64,000 bases of DNA, taken from NCBI RefSeq assembly GCF_003231275.1, contig NZ_QKVL01000001.1, positions 186,001 through 250,000 of the forward strand. The letters run 5' to 3'. A program made the translations under genes and the position numbers. Below are positions 49,237-57,269 of the stretch, one piece after another (the stretch's first letter is position 1; every line of letters begins with the position of its first letter). The notes beneath the pieces are model-generated. The model saw nothing but the letters and a program-made list of their open reading frames with translations, made no database searches and was not told where the DNA came from. This DNA is from Pseudomonas huaxiensis. Lineage in GTDB: Bacteria > Pseudomonadota > Gammaproteobacteria > Pseudomonadales > Pseudomonadaceae.

Positions 49237-50544
49237 CTACAACTCCGTGTGTTGTGTTTCCTTCAGGCACAGCACGGCGATCAGGCTCAGCAGAGCCGCC
49301 ACCGACACATACCCGCCCACCCAGCTCAATCCCCCCATCGCCACCAGCTTTTGTGCGAAGAACGGTGCTGCCGAGGCGCCGACGATTCCGCCCAGGTTGT
49401 AAGCCGCCGACGCGCCGGTGTAGCGCACGTGGGTAGGGAACAGCTCGGGCAGCAGCGCGCCCATCGGGGCGAACGTCACCCCCATCAGGAACAGCTCGAT
49501 CGCCAGGAACAACGCCACGCCGGCGGTGGACCCGGACGTCAGCAACGGTTCCATGGCAAAGCCCGAGGCGATCGCCAGGAGTGCGCCGGTCACCAGCACC
49601 GGCTTGCGTCCGTAACGGTCGCTGAGCCAGGCCGACAGCGGGGTAGCCAGGGCCATGAACAGCACCGCGAAGCACAGCAGGCCGAGGAAGGTTTCGCGAG
49701 TGTAGCCCAGCGTGGACACGCCGTAACTCAGCGAAAACACCGTCGAGATGTAGAACAGTGCGTAGCACACCACCATCGCCCCGGCGCCGAGCAGCACCGG
49801 CAGCCAGTATTGGGCGAACAACTCGACCACCGGCAGCTTCACGCGCTGGTGGCTGGCCATGGCTTTGGCGAACACCGGGGTTTCTTCCAGTTTCAGGCGC
49901 ACGTACAGGCCGACGATCACCAGTGCCGCGCTGAGCAGGAACGGAATGCGCCAGCCCCAGGCGCGGAAATCTTCGTCGCTCAGCAGCATCGCCAAGGCCA
50001 GAAACAGACCGTTGGCAGCGAGGAAGCCGATGGACGGACCGAGTTGCGGGAACATGCCAAACCAGGCGCGCTTGCCCTTGGGTGCGTTCTCGGTGGCCAG
50101 CAACGCTGCGCCGCCCCACTCGCCGCCGAGGCCGAGGCCCTGACCGAAACGCAGGACGCAGAGCAAGATCGGCGCCCAGTTGCCAATGCTGTCATGACCC
50201 GGCAGCACGCCAATCAGCGTGGTACACACGCCCATCAGCAGCAGCGAGGCGACGAGGGTGGACTTGCGTCCGATGCGGTCGCCGAAGTGGCCGAACAGCG
50301 CCGAACCCAGTGGCCGCGCCAGGAAGGCGATGCCGAAGGTAAGGAATGCCGACAGCATCTGCGCGGTGCCGGAGGTCTGCGGGAAGAACACCGGTCCGAT
50401 CACCAGCGCGGCCGCAGTGGCGTAAACGTAGAAATCGTAGAACTCGATGGCCGTGCCGATGAAGCTGGCCGTGGCGACGCGGGCCGGCGAATTGCCGGAC
50501 GGCGCGGTGTCGGCCTCATTGTTGTAGGTGCTGCTGGTGGTCAT
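49237..50544 (-). CDS. MFS metabolite:H+ symporter (ShiA/ProP-like)
   Basis: A 435-residue 12-TM major facilitator of the metabolite:H+ symporter family. The start has SFIGTAIEFYDFYVYATAAA, then the loop 2-3 motif GHFGDRIGRKSTL and the segment LRFGQGLGLGGEWGGAALLA. Relatives carry shikimate, alpha-ketoglutarate, proline/betaine or citrate; the substrate cannot be told here. ATG 50544 gives the family's normal N-terminus. Stand-alone gene. Confidence 0.87.
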   Translation of the reverse strand: MTTSSTYNNEADTAPSGNSPARVATASFIGTAIEFYDFYVYATAAALVIGPVFFPQTSGTAQMLSAFLTFGIAFLARPLGSALFGHFGDRIGRKSTLVASLLLMGVCTTLIGVLPGHDSIGNWAPILLCVLRFGQGLGLGGEWGGAALLATENAPKGKRAWFGMFPQLGPSIGFLAANGLFLALAMLLSDEDFRAWGWRIPFLLSAALVIVGLYVRLKLEETPVFAKAMASHQRVKLPVVELFAQYWLPVLLGAGAMVVCYALFYISTVFSLSYGVSTLGYTRETFLGLLCFAVLFMALATPLSAWLSDRYGRKPVLVTGALLAIASGFAMEPLLTSGSTAGVALFLAIELFLMGVTFAPMGALLPELFPTHVRYTGASAAYNLGGIVGASAAPFFAQKLVAMGGLSWVGGYVSVAALLSLIAVLCLKETQHTEL

Positions 50545-50848
50545 GCAAGGTCCCCTGACAGTCGAAGGCTTCCTGGGCGGCCGCGCACGGGCGACGGCAC
50601 TGCGTCGGAGCGTTTTTTTGGTATGGGTCGCGCGGCCGAGCATAGCCCTGGGGGGATTGGGGGCGGGCGCGGGCACTGTTCGGGGTGTGAAGCGGTGCCG
50701 GTAAAGCGCGCGATGCGGGCGGTGCGGACTGGCCGGAAAGCGCCGGGAGCGGGTAGCGGGCGCGACGGCAGGGCTGGGTAAGCGTGGGTCGAGTATAGCC
50801 AGATTCGATACGAAATGTGTCTACGTCAGGCGTTGCGGGCGTAACGAA
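50545..50848. other. 304-base G-rich intergenic region
   Basis: No gene is supported. It holds the MFS promoter, GC-rich runs (CCTGGGGGGATTGGGGGCGG near 50647) and, near 50790, an AT-richer patch downstream of the CNNM-like gene. No convincing terminator hairpin is seen. Confidence 0.4.
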
Positions 50849-52078
50849 TCAGGCAGCGGGTTGGCGTGCGACGGTCCAGACCAGGATCCGGCTGGCGCAG
50901 TTGTCTTCGGTTTCGAGGATTTCCAGGCGATAGCGGCCAATCTTCAGGCACACCGCGCTGGCCGGGATGCTTTCCAGCGCCTCGGTGACCAACCCGTTGA
51001 GGGTCTTCGGTCCGTCGCTGGGCAGGTGCCAGCCGAGGCTGCGGTTGAGTTCGCGGATCGCCACGTTGCCTTCGATCACGTAACGGCCATCCCCTTGCGG
51101 GTGGATGTGCGGGTTGTCGAGGTCGTCCTGTTCTTCGAATTCGCCGACGATCTCTTCGAGAATGTCTTCCAGGGTGACAATCCCTTCTACTTCGCCGTAC
51201 TCGTCGACAACGATGCCCATGCGCCGCTGTTGTTTGTGGAAATTGAGCAACTGCAGTTGTAGCGGGGTGCTTTCCGGGACGAAGTAGGGCTCGTAGCAGG
51301 CGGCCAGCAGGGTTTCGTGGGTCAGCTCGGCCTTGGGCAGCAGGTGGGCGATATGCCGCGTGTTGAGGACCGACTGGACCTGGTTGATGTCGTTGTGGAA
51401 CACGGGCAGTCGCGTGTGTTTGCAGCTGTTCAGTTGCGCGATGATCTGTTCGATCGAATCGTCGAGGTTGATCCCGTCGACTTCGCTGCGCGGCACCAGG
51501 ATGTGGTTGACGGTGACCTTCTCCAGCGCCTTCAGGCTGGTCGGGAGGTTGCTGGAGGAGGGGTTTTCCTCCGACGCGTCGCTATCGTCCGGCTCGCTGT
51601 CGGCGTTCTGTTCATGCTGGTTGACCATGCTCGGCCGCACGGAAAAGGGACGCAGGATCAGGCGCGCGACGCAGTCCAGCAACCAGGCCAGCGGCTGCAG
51701 CAGGCGCAGCGGCAGGCGCAGGACGATGCCCAGGCCGATAAAGGCTTCGGGGTTGCGTCGGGCCAGTTGTCGCGGCAGGTATTCGGCGCAGACCAGCAAC
51801 AGGATGGCCGCTCCAAGGCAGCCCAGCCAGAAACCGGTCTCGCCCTGGCAGCGCAGGCCGGTCAGGCCGGCGAGGGCGAGTACCAGCAGCTTGCCGAGGG
51901 TGGCGCCGAAGATCAGCGCCTGGGGCGGGAGGTCAGAGGTGTCGCGGGCGCCGCCATTGCCTTTGCGCCGGTTGCCCGCCAGTTGCACGCGGGCGGCGTC
52001 GACCGCGGTGAACAGTGCCGACCACAGCAAGGCCAGGGCCAGAAGCCCGAGCAGCGGAGCCAACGGCAAGGTGTCCAT
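50849..52078 (-). CDS. CNNM/HlyC-CorC family transporter-like protein
   Basis: A 409-residue protein. An N-terminal DUF21-type membrane domain (~1-150) has helices such as LLGLLALALLWSALF. A charged linker (ADSEPDDSDASEE) leads to a CBS pair (VTVNHILVPRSEVDGINLDD; MGIVVDEYGEVEGIVTLEDI) and a C-terminal CorC_HlyC domain (DGRYVIEGNVAIRELNRSLG). These proteins are linked to Mg2+/Co2+ efflux. It lies 10 bases after the CcsA-like gene and is conserved next to it and ffh in Pseudomonas. Confidence 0.9.
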   Translation of the reverse strand: MDTLPLAPLLGLLALALLWSALFTAVDAARVQLAGNRRKGNGGARDTSDLPPQALIFGATLGKLLVLALAGLTGLRCQGETGFWLGCLGAAILLLVCAEYLPRQLARRNPEAFIGLGIVLRLPLRLLQPLAWLLDCVARLILRPFSVRPSMVNQHEQNADSEPDDSDASEENPSSSNLPTSLKALEKVTVNHILVPRSEVDGINLDDSIEQIIAQLNSCKHTRLPVFHNDINQVQSVLNTRHIAHLLPKAELTHETLLAACYEPYFVPESTPLQLQLLNFHKQQRRMGIVVDEYGEVEGIVTLEDILEEIVGEFEEQDDLDNPHIHPQGDGRYVIEGNVAIRELNRSLGWHLPSDGPKTLNGLVTEALESIPASAVCLKIGRYRLEILETEDNCASRILVWTVARQPAA

Positions 52079-52088
52079 AGTTCGCCCG

Positions 52089-52901
52089 TCAGATATGCAG
52101 GATGAATTCGCGTACCAGCTTGCTGCCGAAATACGCCAGCATCAGCAAGCAGAACCCGGCGAGGGTCCAGCGGATCGCCTTGTGTCCGCGCCAGCCGAGG
52201 CGGGTGCGGCCCCACAGCAGCACGCTGAACACGATCCAGGCGACGCAAGCCAGCAAGGTTTTGTGGACCAGATGCTGGGCGAACAGGTTGTCGAGGAACA
52301 ACCAGCCGGAGATCAGCGACAGCGACAGCAGGCCCCAGCCAGCCCAGAGGAAGCCGAACAACAGGCTTTCCATGGTTTGCAGCGGCGGGAAATTACGGAT
52401 CAGCCCGGACGGATGCTTGTGCTTGAGCTGGTGGTCCTGCATCAGCAGCAACAGCGACTGGAACACCGCGATGGTGAACAGGCCGTAGGCGAGGATCGAC
52501 AGCAGGATATGGGCGAGGATGCCGGGCTCTTCGTTGATCAGCGGTACCGTGCCCGACGGCGCGAATTGCGCGATCAGGGCTGTCAGCAGACCCAGCGGGA
52601 ACAGCAATAGCAGCAGGTTCTCCACCGGACTGCGCAGGCAGGCCAGCAGGGTAATGGCAATGACTGCGGTGGCGATCAGGCTGGCGGCGCTGAAGAAATC
52701 CAGGCTCAGTCCCAACGGCGTAAGCAGTTGCCAGTACAGCGCGGTGCCCTGGGCGACGACCGCCAGGCCTCCCAGCAGGCCGAGCAGCCGTTTGTCGGCC
52801 TTGACGCCCCGGGCCAGGCCGGTGCCTTGGAGGATGATCGCGGCGGCGTAGAGGCAGGCGGCGATCAAGTTGGGTAGCAAGCTGGGTGACAAGGGGAGCA
52901 T
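52089..52901 (-). CDS. CcsA/HemX-like cytochrome c assembly family protein (YpjD)
   Basis: A 270-residue inner-membrane protein with about eight membrane segments. It has the CcsA-like core, including HILLSILAYGLFTIAVFQ and, near the end, HKTLLACVAWIVFSVLLWGR with conserved histidines. The proteobacterial ypjD gene lies beside ffh in the same divergent layout seen here. A haem-related role is suggested by the family but not shown. Confidence 0.87.
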   Translation of the reverse strand: MLPLSPSLLPNLIAACLYAAAIILQGTGLARGVKADKRLLGLLGGLAVVAQGTALYWQLLTPLGLSLDFFSAASLIATAVIAITLLACLRSPVENLLLLLFPLGLLTALIAQFAPSGTVPLINEEPGILAHILLSILAYGLFTIAVFQSLLLLMQDHQLKHKHPSGLIRNFPPLQTMESLLFGFLWAGWGLLSLSLISGWLFLDNLFAQHLVHKTLLACVAWIVFSVLLWGRTRLGWRGHKAIRWTLAGFCLLMLAYFGSKLVREFILHI

Positions 52902-53006
52902 AAGTCCTGTTAGGCAAGCCCGAAAGCCGATGAGTTTGGCATAGAACCCGGCCCCCTAGGAAGACTGTGCGCCGACGGTATGGTGTGCGCTGGCGCGAGT
53001 CTTCGT

Positions 53007-53012
53007 TATAAT
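53007..53012 (+). promoter_or_regulatory. -10 element upstream of ffh
   Basis: A perfect TATAAT lies 87 bases before the ffh start in the divergent ypjD-ffh gap. No good -35 is found at 16-18 bases, so the promoter call is partial. Confidence 0.45.
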
Positions 53013-53098
53013 CGCCGCCCTGCCCCTGCCCAAGGCCGGCCGAATGTGCCTGGGGCGGCTGATAAACCTCGGTTCTACAAGAGCCCGAAAGGATCCCC

Positions 53099-54475
53099 AT
53101 GTTTGAAAACCTGACCGATCGTCTGTCACAGACGCTGCGCCATGTCACCGGCAAGGCCAAGCTGAACGAAGACAACATCAAAGACACCCTGCGCGAAGTG
53201 CGCATGGCGTTGCTCGAAGCCGACGTCGCCTTGCCGGTGGTGAAGGACTTCGTCAACAAGGTCAAGGAACGTGCGGTCGGGACCGAGGTTTCGCGCAGCC
53301 TGACGCCGGGCCAGGCGTTCGTGAAGATCGTCCAGGCCGAACTCGAAGAATTGATGGGCGCGGCCAACGAAGACCTGAGTCTGAATGCTGCACCACCTGC
53401 CGTGGTACTGATGGCCGGCCTGCAGGGCGCGGGCAAGACCACCACCGCCGGCAAGCTCGCGCGCTTCCTCAAAGAACGCAAGAAGAAGACCGTCATGGTT
53501 GTTTCGGCCGACGTCTATCGTCCGGCGGCGATCAAGCAGTTGGAAACCCTGGCCAACGATATCGGCGTGACCTTCTTCCCGTCGGACATCAGCCAGAAGC
53601 CGGTAGCCATCGCCGAAGCGGCGATCCGTGAAGCCAAGCTGAAATTCATCGACGTGGTTATCGTCGATACCGCCGGTCGTCTGCACATCGATGCAGAGAT
53701 GATGGCCGAGATCAAGGACCTGCACGCTGCGGTCAAGCCGATCGAAACGCTGTTCGTGGTCGACGCCATGACCGGCCAGGACGCCGCCAACACCGCCAAG
53801 GCGTTCGGCGATGCCCTGCCGCTGACCGGTGTGGTGCTGACCAAGGTCGACGGCGATGCCCGTGGCGGTGCCGCGCTGTCGGTGCGCGCCATTACCGGCA
53901 AGCCGATCAAGTTCATCGGTATGGGCGAGAAGACTGAAGCGCTCGAGCCGTTCCACCCCGACCGTATCGCCTCGCGGATCCTCGGCATGGGCGACGTGCT
54001 CAGCCTGATCGAGCAGGCCGAGCAGACGCTCGACAAGGAAAAGGCCGACAAACTCGCCAAGAAGCTGAAAAAGGGCAAGGGCTTCGACCTCGAAGACTTC
54101 CGCGACCAGCTCCTGCAAATGAAGAACATGGGCGGCCTCGGTGGCCTGATGGACAAACTGCCGAGCATCGGTGGGGTCAACCTGGCGCAGATGGGCAACG
54201 CCCAGGGCGCAGCCGAGAAGCAGTTCAAGCAGATGGAAGCGATCATCAATTCCATGACCCCGGCCGAGCGTCGTGACCCTGACCTGATCAGCGGTTCGCG
54301 CAAACGCCGTATCGCCATGGGCTCCGGCACCCAGGTGCAGGACATTGGCCGCCTGATCAAGCAGCACAAGCAGATGCAGAAGATGATGAAGAAGTTTTCT
54401 GCCAAGGGCGGCATGGCCAAAATGATGCGTGGCCTGGGCGGCATGATGCCTGGCGGCGGCATGCCCAAGCTGTAA
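53099..54475 (+). CDS. ffh: Signal recognition particle protein Ffh
   Basis: A 458-residue SRP54 homologue that targets membrane proteins co-translationally with 4.5S RNA and FtsY. The N domain starts MFENLTDRLSQTLRHVTGKA. The GTPase has the G1 loop GLQGAGKTTTAGKLARFLKE, IVDTAGRLHID and LTKVDGDARGGAAL. The methionine-rich M domain includes QLLQMKNMGGLGGLMDKL and RRIAMGSGTQVQDI. Own promoter region, divergent from ypjD. Confidence 0.97.
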   Translation: MFENLTDRLSQTLRHVTGKAKLNEDNIKDTLREVRMALLEADVALPVVKDFVNKVKERAVGTEVSRSLTPGQAFVKIVQAELEELMGAANEDLSLNAAPPAVVLMAGLQGAGKTTTAGKLARFLKERKKKTVMVVSADVYRPAAIKQLETLANDIGVTFFPSDISQKPVAIAEAAIREAKLKFIDVVIVDTAGRLHIDAEMMAEIKDLHAAVKPIETLFVVDAMTGQDAANTAKAFGDALPLTGVVLTKVDGDARGGAALSVRAITGKPIKFIGMGEKTEALEPFHPDRIASRILGMGDVLSLIEQAEQTLDKEKADKLAKKLKKGKGFDLEDFRDQLLQMKNMGGLGGLMDKLPSIGGVNLAQMGNAQGAAEKQFKQMEAIINSMTPAERRDPDLISGSRKRRIAMGSGTQVQDIGRLIKQHKQMQKMMKKFSAKGGMAKMMRGLGGMMPGGGMPKL

Positions 54476-54540
54476 ACCCGATTCAGGTCGTTGGCTTGTA
54501 GATGTGCCAGCGACTGAAATCCCGCCCCGGCGGGACCACT

Positions 54541-54563
54541 GCTGCCTTTATATAGAAGGCAGC
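54541..54563 (+). terminator. Stem-loop downstream of ffh
   Basis: GCTGCCTT at 54541-54548 pairs perfectly with AAGGCAGC at 54556-54563. No T-run follows. It may terminate ffh or sit in the leader of the rpsP operon. Confidence 0.4.
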
Positions 54564-54586
54564 GTAAACCGCAGATCAGCAGGCAG

Positions 54587-54610
54587 GCCTTTTACCTTGC
54601 GTAAAAAGGC
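54587..54610 (+). terminator. Second stem-loop in the ffh-rpsP gap
   Basis: GCCTTTTAC at 54587-54595 pairs with GTAAAAAGGC at 54601-54610 (one bulge). Its A/T-rich stem could act as a terminator for ffh ahead of the rpsP promoter; TTGCAA at 54613-54618 could be that promoter's -35. Confidence 0.45.
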
Positions 54611-54714
54611 ATTTGCAAATACCCGTGTATTCCTTGAGAATATGCGGCCTTTCGGGCACCCGTGTGCCCGCTGTGCATTATGATTTGCAGCACCGACTAC
54701 AGGAACGATGTTCA

Positions 54715-54966
54715 ATGCTAACCATCCGTCTTGCCCGTGGCGGCTCCAAAAAGCGCCCGTTTTACACCCTGACCGTGACCGACTCGCGTAACCCAGTTAC
54801 CGGTTCGCACATCGAGCAGGTTGGTTTCTTCAACCCTATCGCTCGTGGCCAGGAAGTTCGTCTGTCCGTTAAGCAAGACCGCGTTGCTCACTGGCTGAGC
54901 GTCGGCGCACAGCCGTCTGAGCGCGTTGCCAAGCTGTTGAAGGACGCTGCCAAGGCTGCTGCCTGA
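54715..54966 (+). CDS. rpsP: 30S ribosomal protein S16
   Basis: An 83-residue S16 protein starting [20 protein letters not shown], with [13 protein letters not shown] in the middle. ATG 54715 is preceded by AGGAACG and gives the standard length; the frame extends upstream but without S16 sequence. It heads the conserved rpsP-rimM-trmD-rplS operon. Confidence 0.97.
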   Translation: MLTIRLARGGSKKRPFYTLTVTDSRNPVTGSHIEQVGFFNPIARGQEVRLSVKQDRVAHWLSVGAQPSERVAKLLKDAAKAAA

Positions 54967-54971
54967 GCAAT

Positions 54972-55508
54972 ATGAACGCGACGCCAAAAAACGCTGATGA
55001 TTTGATCGTTGTCGGCAAGATTTTTTCGGTTCACGGCGTTCGCGGCGAGGTGAAGGTCTATTCCTTTACCGATCCGATCGAAAACCTGCTGGAGTTCCCC
55101 AACTGGACGCTTCGGCGCGAAGGCGTGGTCAAGCAGGTAGAGCTGGTCTCGGGCCGATCCACTCAAAAGGATCTGGTCGCCAAGCTCAAAGGGCTCGACG
55201 ATCGTGATGAAGCTCGTCTTCTGAGCGGTTATGAGATTTGTATCTCTCGCAGCCTTTTGCCCAACCTGACCGACGGCGATTACTACTGGTATCAGCTTGT
55301 GGGTCTGAGTGTCATCAACCAGGACGGACATCTGTTCGGCAAGGTTGATCACCTGTTGGAGACCGGCGCGAACGATGTAATGGTGGTCAAGCCCTGCGCT
55401 GGCAGCCTGGATGATCGTGAACGGCTATTGCCCTATACAGAGCAATGCGTGTTGGCAATCGACCTGGCGGCAGGCGAAATGAGGGTGGAATGGGACGCGG
55501 ACTTCTAA
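54972..55508 (+). CDS. rimM: Ribosome maturation factor RimM
   Basis: A 178-residue 16S rRNA processing factor that binds S19 during 30S head assembly. It has the N-terminal RimM domain (LIVVGKIFSVHGVRGEVKVY) and a C-terminal PRC-barrel (YYWYQLVGLSVINQDGHLFG, LPYTEQCVLAIDL). It starts 5 bases after rpsP. Confidence 0.96.
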   Translation: MNATPKNADDLIVVGKIFSVHGVRGEVKVYSFTDPIENLLEFPNWTLRREGVVKQVELVSGRSTQKDLVAKLKGLDDRDEARLLSGYEICISRSLLPNLTDGDYYWYQLVGLSVINQDGHLFGKVDHLLETGANDVMVVKPCAGSLDDRERLLPYTEQCVLAIDLAAGEMRVEWDADF

Positions 55509-55511
55509 GCA

Positions 55512-56264
55512 ATGGCCAGCCTGCGCGTAGACGTCATCACGCTGTTTCCCGAGATGTTCTCGGCCATCAGTGAGTACGGCATTACCAGCCGAGCGGTCAA
55601 ACAGGGGTTGTTGCAACTGACCTGCTGGAACCCGCGGGACTACACCACGGATCGTCACCATACGGTAGATGATCGGCCTTTTGGCGGTGGTCCGGGCATG
55701 GTGATGAAGATCAAGCCTCTGGAAGATGCACTGGTCGAGGCCAGGCAGGCAACCGGAGGAACGGCGAAGGTGATCTACCTGTCGCCACAAGGCCGCAAGC
55801 TGACTCAGTCGGCGGTCAAGGACCTGGCGAAGCATGAATCGTTGATTCTGATAGCCGGTCGTTATGAAGGCATTGACGAGCGCTTTATTGAGGCTCATGT
55901 CGATGAAGAGTGGTCGATTGGTGACTACGTATTGTCTGGCGGTGAGCTGCCGGCAATGGTCCTGGTTGATGCGGTTACACGGCTGCTGCCCGGAGCTTTA
56001 GGGCATGCGGACTCGGCGGAGGAAGATTCCTTCACCGACGGTCTGCTTGATTGCCCGCACTACACCCGTCCGGAGGTGTATGCGGATCAGCGTGTTCCCG
56101 ACGTGTTGCTCAGTGGCAACCATGCACACATCCGGCGTTGGCGTTTACAGCAGTCCCTTGGGCGGACCTATGAACGACGCGTCGATCTTCTGGAAAGTCG
56201 CTCACTTTCTGGAGAAGAGAAGAAGCTGCTCGAGGAGTACCTCCGCGAGCGGGACGATAGTTAA
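55512..56264 (+). CDS. trmD: tRNA (guanine-37-N1)-methyltransferase
   Basis: A 250-residue SPOUT methyltransferase making m1G37 in tRNA. It has the start [20 protein letters not shown], the motif [14 protein letters not shown], the trefoil-knot SAM site [20 protein letters not shown] with [20 protein letters not shown], and the C-terminal [19 protein letters not shown]. It follows rimM by 3 bases. Confidence 0.97.
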   Translation: MASLRVDVITLFPEMFSAISEYGITSRAVKQGLLQLTCWNPRDYTTDRHHTVDDRPFGGGPGMVMKIKPLEDALVEARQATGGTAKVIYLSPQGRKLTQSAVKDLAKHESLILIAGRYEGIDERFIEAHVDEEWSIGDYVLSGGELPAMVLVDAVTRLLPGALGHADSAEEDSFTDGLLDCPHYTRPEVYADQRVPDVLLSGNHAHIRRWRLQQSLGRTYERRVDLLESRSLSGEEKKLLEEYLRERDDS

Positions 56265-56306
56265 CGTATCGATGGTAGATCCGACGATTTACCTTAGGAG
56301 CACAAG

Positions 56307-56657
56307 ATGACCAACAAAATCATTCAGCAGATCGAAGCTGAACAGATGAGCAAAGAAATCCCGGCCTTCGCCCCGGGCGACACCATCGTCGTTCAGGTGA
56401 AAGTGAAGGAAGGTGACCGCTCCCGTCTGCAGGCTTTCGAAGGCGTTGTAATCGCCAAGCGCAACCGCGGTCTGAACAGCGCTTTCACCGTTCGCAAAAT
56501 CTCCAACGGTGTTGGCGTTGAGCGTACTTTCCAGACCTACAGCCCGCAAATCGACAGCCTGGCCGTGAAACGTCGTGGTGACGTGCGTAAAGCCAAGCTG
56601 TACTACCTGCGTGACCTGTCCGGTAAAGCAGCTCGCATCAAGGAAAAACTGGCTTAA
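56307..56657 (+). CDS. rplS: 50S ribosomal protein L19
   Basis: A 116-residue L19 protein. [20 protein letters not shown] is followed by [20 protein letters not shown] and the conserved end [24 protein letters not shown] precedes the ATG. It ends the ribosomal operon, before a strong terminator. Confidence 0.97.
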   Translation: MTNKIIQQIEAEQMSKEIPAFAPGDTIVVQVKVKEGDRSRLQAFEGVVIAKRNRGLNSAFTVRKISNGVGVERTFQTYSPQIDSLAVKRRGDVRKAKLYYLRDLSGKAARIKEKLA

Positions 56658-56681
56658 GTCCAGTCCGACCTTTGCGAAAAG

Positions 56682-56715
56682 AAAGGGCAGCCTCCGGGCT
56701 GCCCTTTTTGTTTTT
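56682..56715 (+). terminator. Rho-independent terminator after rplS
   Basis: AAAGGGCAGCC at 56682-56692 pairs with GGCTGCCCTTT ending at 56707, followed by TTGTTTTT. Confidence 0.9.
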
Positions 56716-56770
56716 CAGCGCTGTGAGTTTCAAGCCGCAAGATGTTTGTCGGGTAAAGCGGTTGGGGCCC

Positions 56771-56795
56771 TTCGCGAGCAAGCTCGCTCCTACAG
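56771..56795. repeat. Single REP element
   Basis: TTCGCGAGCAAGCTCGCTCC followed by TACAG is one arm of the same REP family as the REPIN at 38128-38207. No inverted partner is present nearby. Confidence 0.7.
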
Positions 56796-56852
56796 TGCGC
56801 CCCAGCCTTGTGGCTTGCAGCGTGCAACTGCATTCTTCGTTCAAGTGATCCC

Positions 56853-57260
56853 ATGACCCCCAGAGACCAGGAAATCGAACGCCGCACCGAGCTGTCGGTC
56901 ACCCGCGTGACCAAGGCGGTATTCCCCTCCACGACCAACCACCACAACACCCTGTTCGGCGGCACCGCGCTGGCCTGGATGGACGAAGTGTCGTTCATCG
57001 CCGCGACGCGCTTCTGCCGTCTGCCACTGGTAACCGTGTCCACTGACCGCATCGACTTCAAGCACCCGATCGCCGCAGGCTCCATCGTCGAGCTGGTCGG
57101 GCGGGTCGTTAAAGTCGGCAATACCAGCCTCAAGGTGGAAGTCGAAGTGTTTGTCGAAAGCATGAGCTGCGACAGCCGCGAGAAAGCCATTCATGGCCTG
57201 TTCAGTTTCGTCGCCATCGACGAGGACAAGCGTCCGGTTCCGGTATTGCCCGGGTTCTGA
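56853..57260 (+). CDS. Acyl-CoA thioesterase (hotdog fold, YciA-like)
   Basis: A 135-residue hotdog thioesterase with NHHNTLFGGTALAWMDEVSF, the family's active-site helix, then VTVSTDRIDFKHPIAAGSIV. It hydrolyses acyl-CoA thioesters in the cytosol. ATG 56853 begins MTPRDQEIERR; the open frame upstream runs into the REP region and is not coding. Confidence 0.88.
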   Translation: MTPRDQEIERRTELSVTRVTKAVFPSTTNHHNTLFGGTALAWMDEVSFIAATRFCRLPLVTVSTDRIDFKHPIAAGSIVELVGRVVKVGNTSLKVEVEVFVESMSCDSREKAIHGLFSFVAIDEDKRPVPVLPGF

Positions 57261-57269
57261 TCGCAGCGC

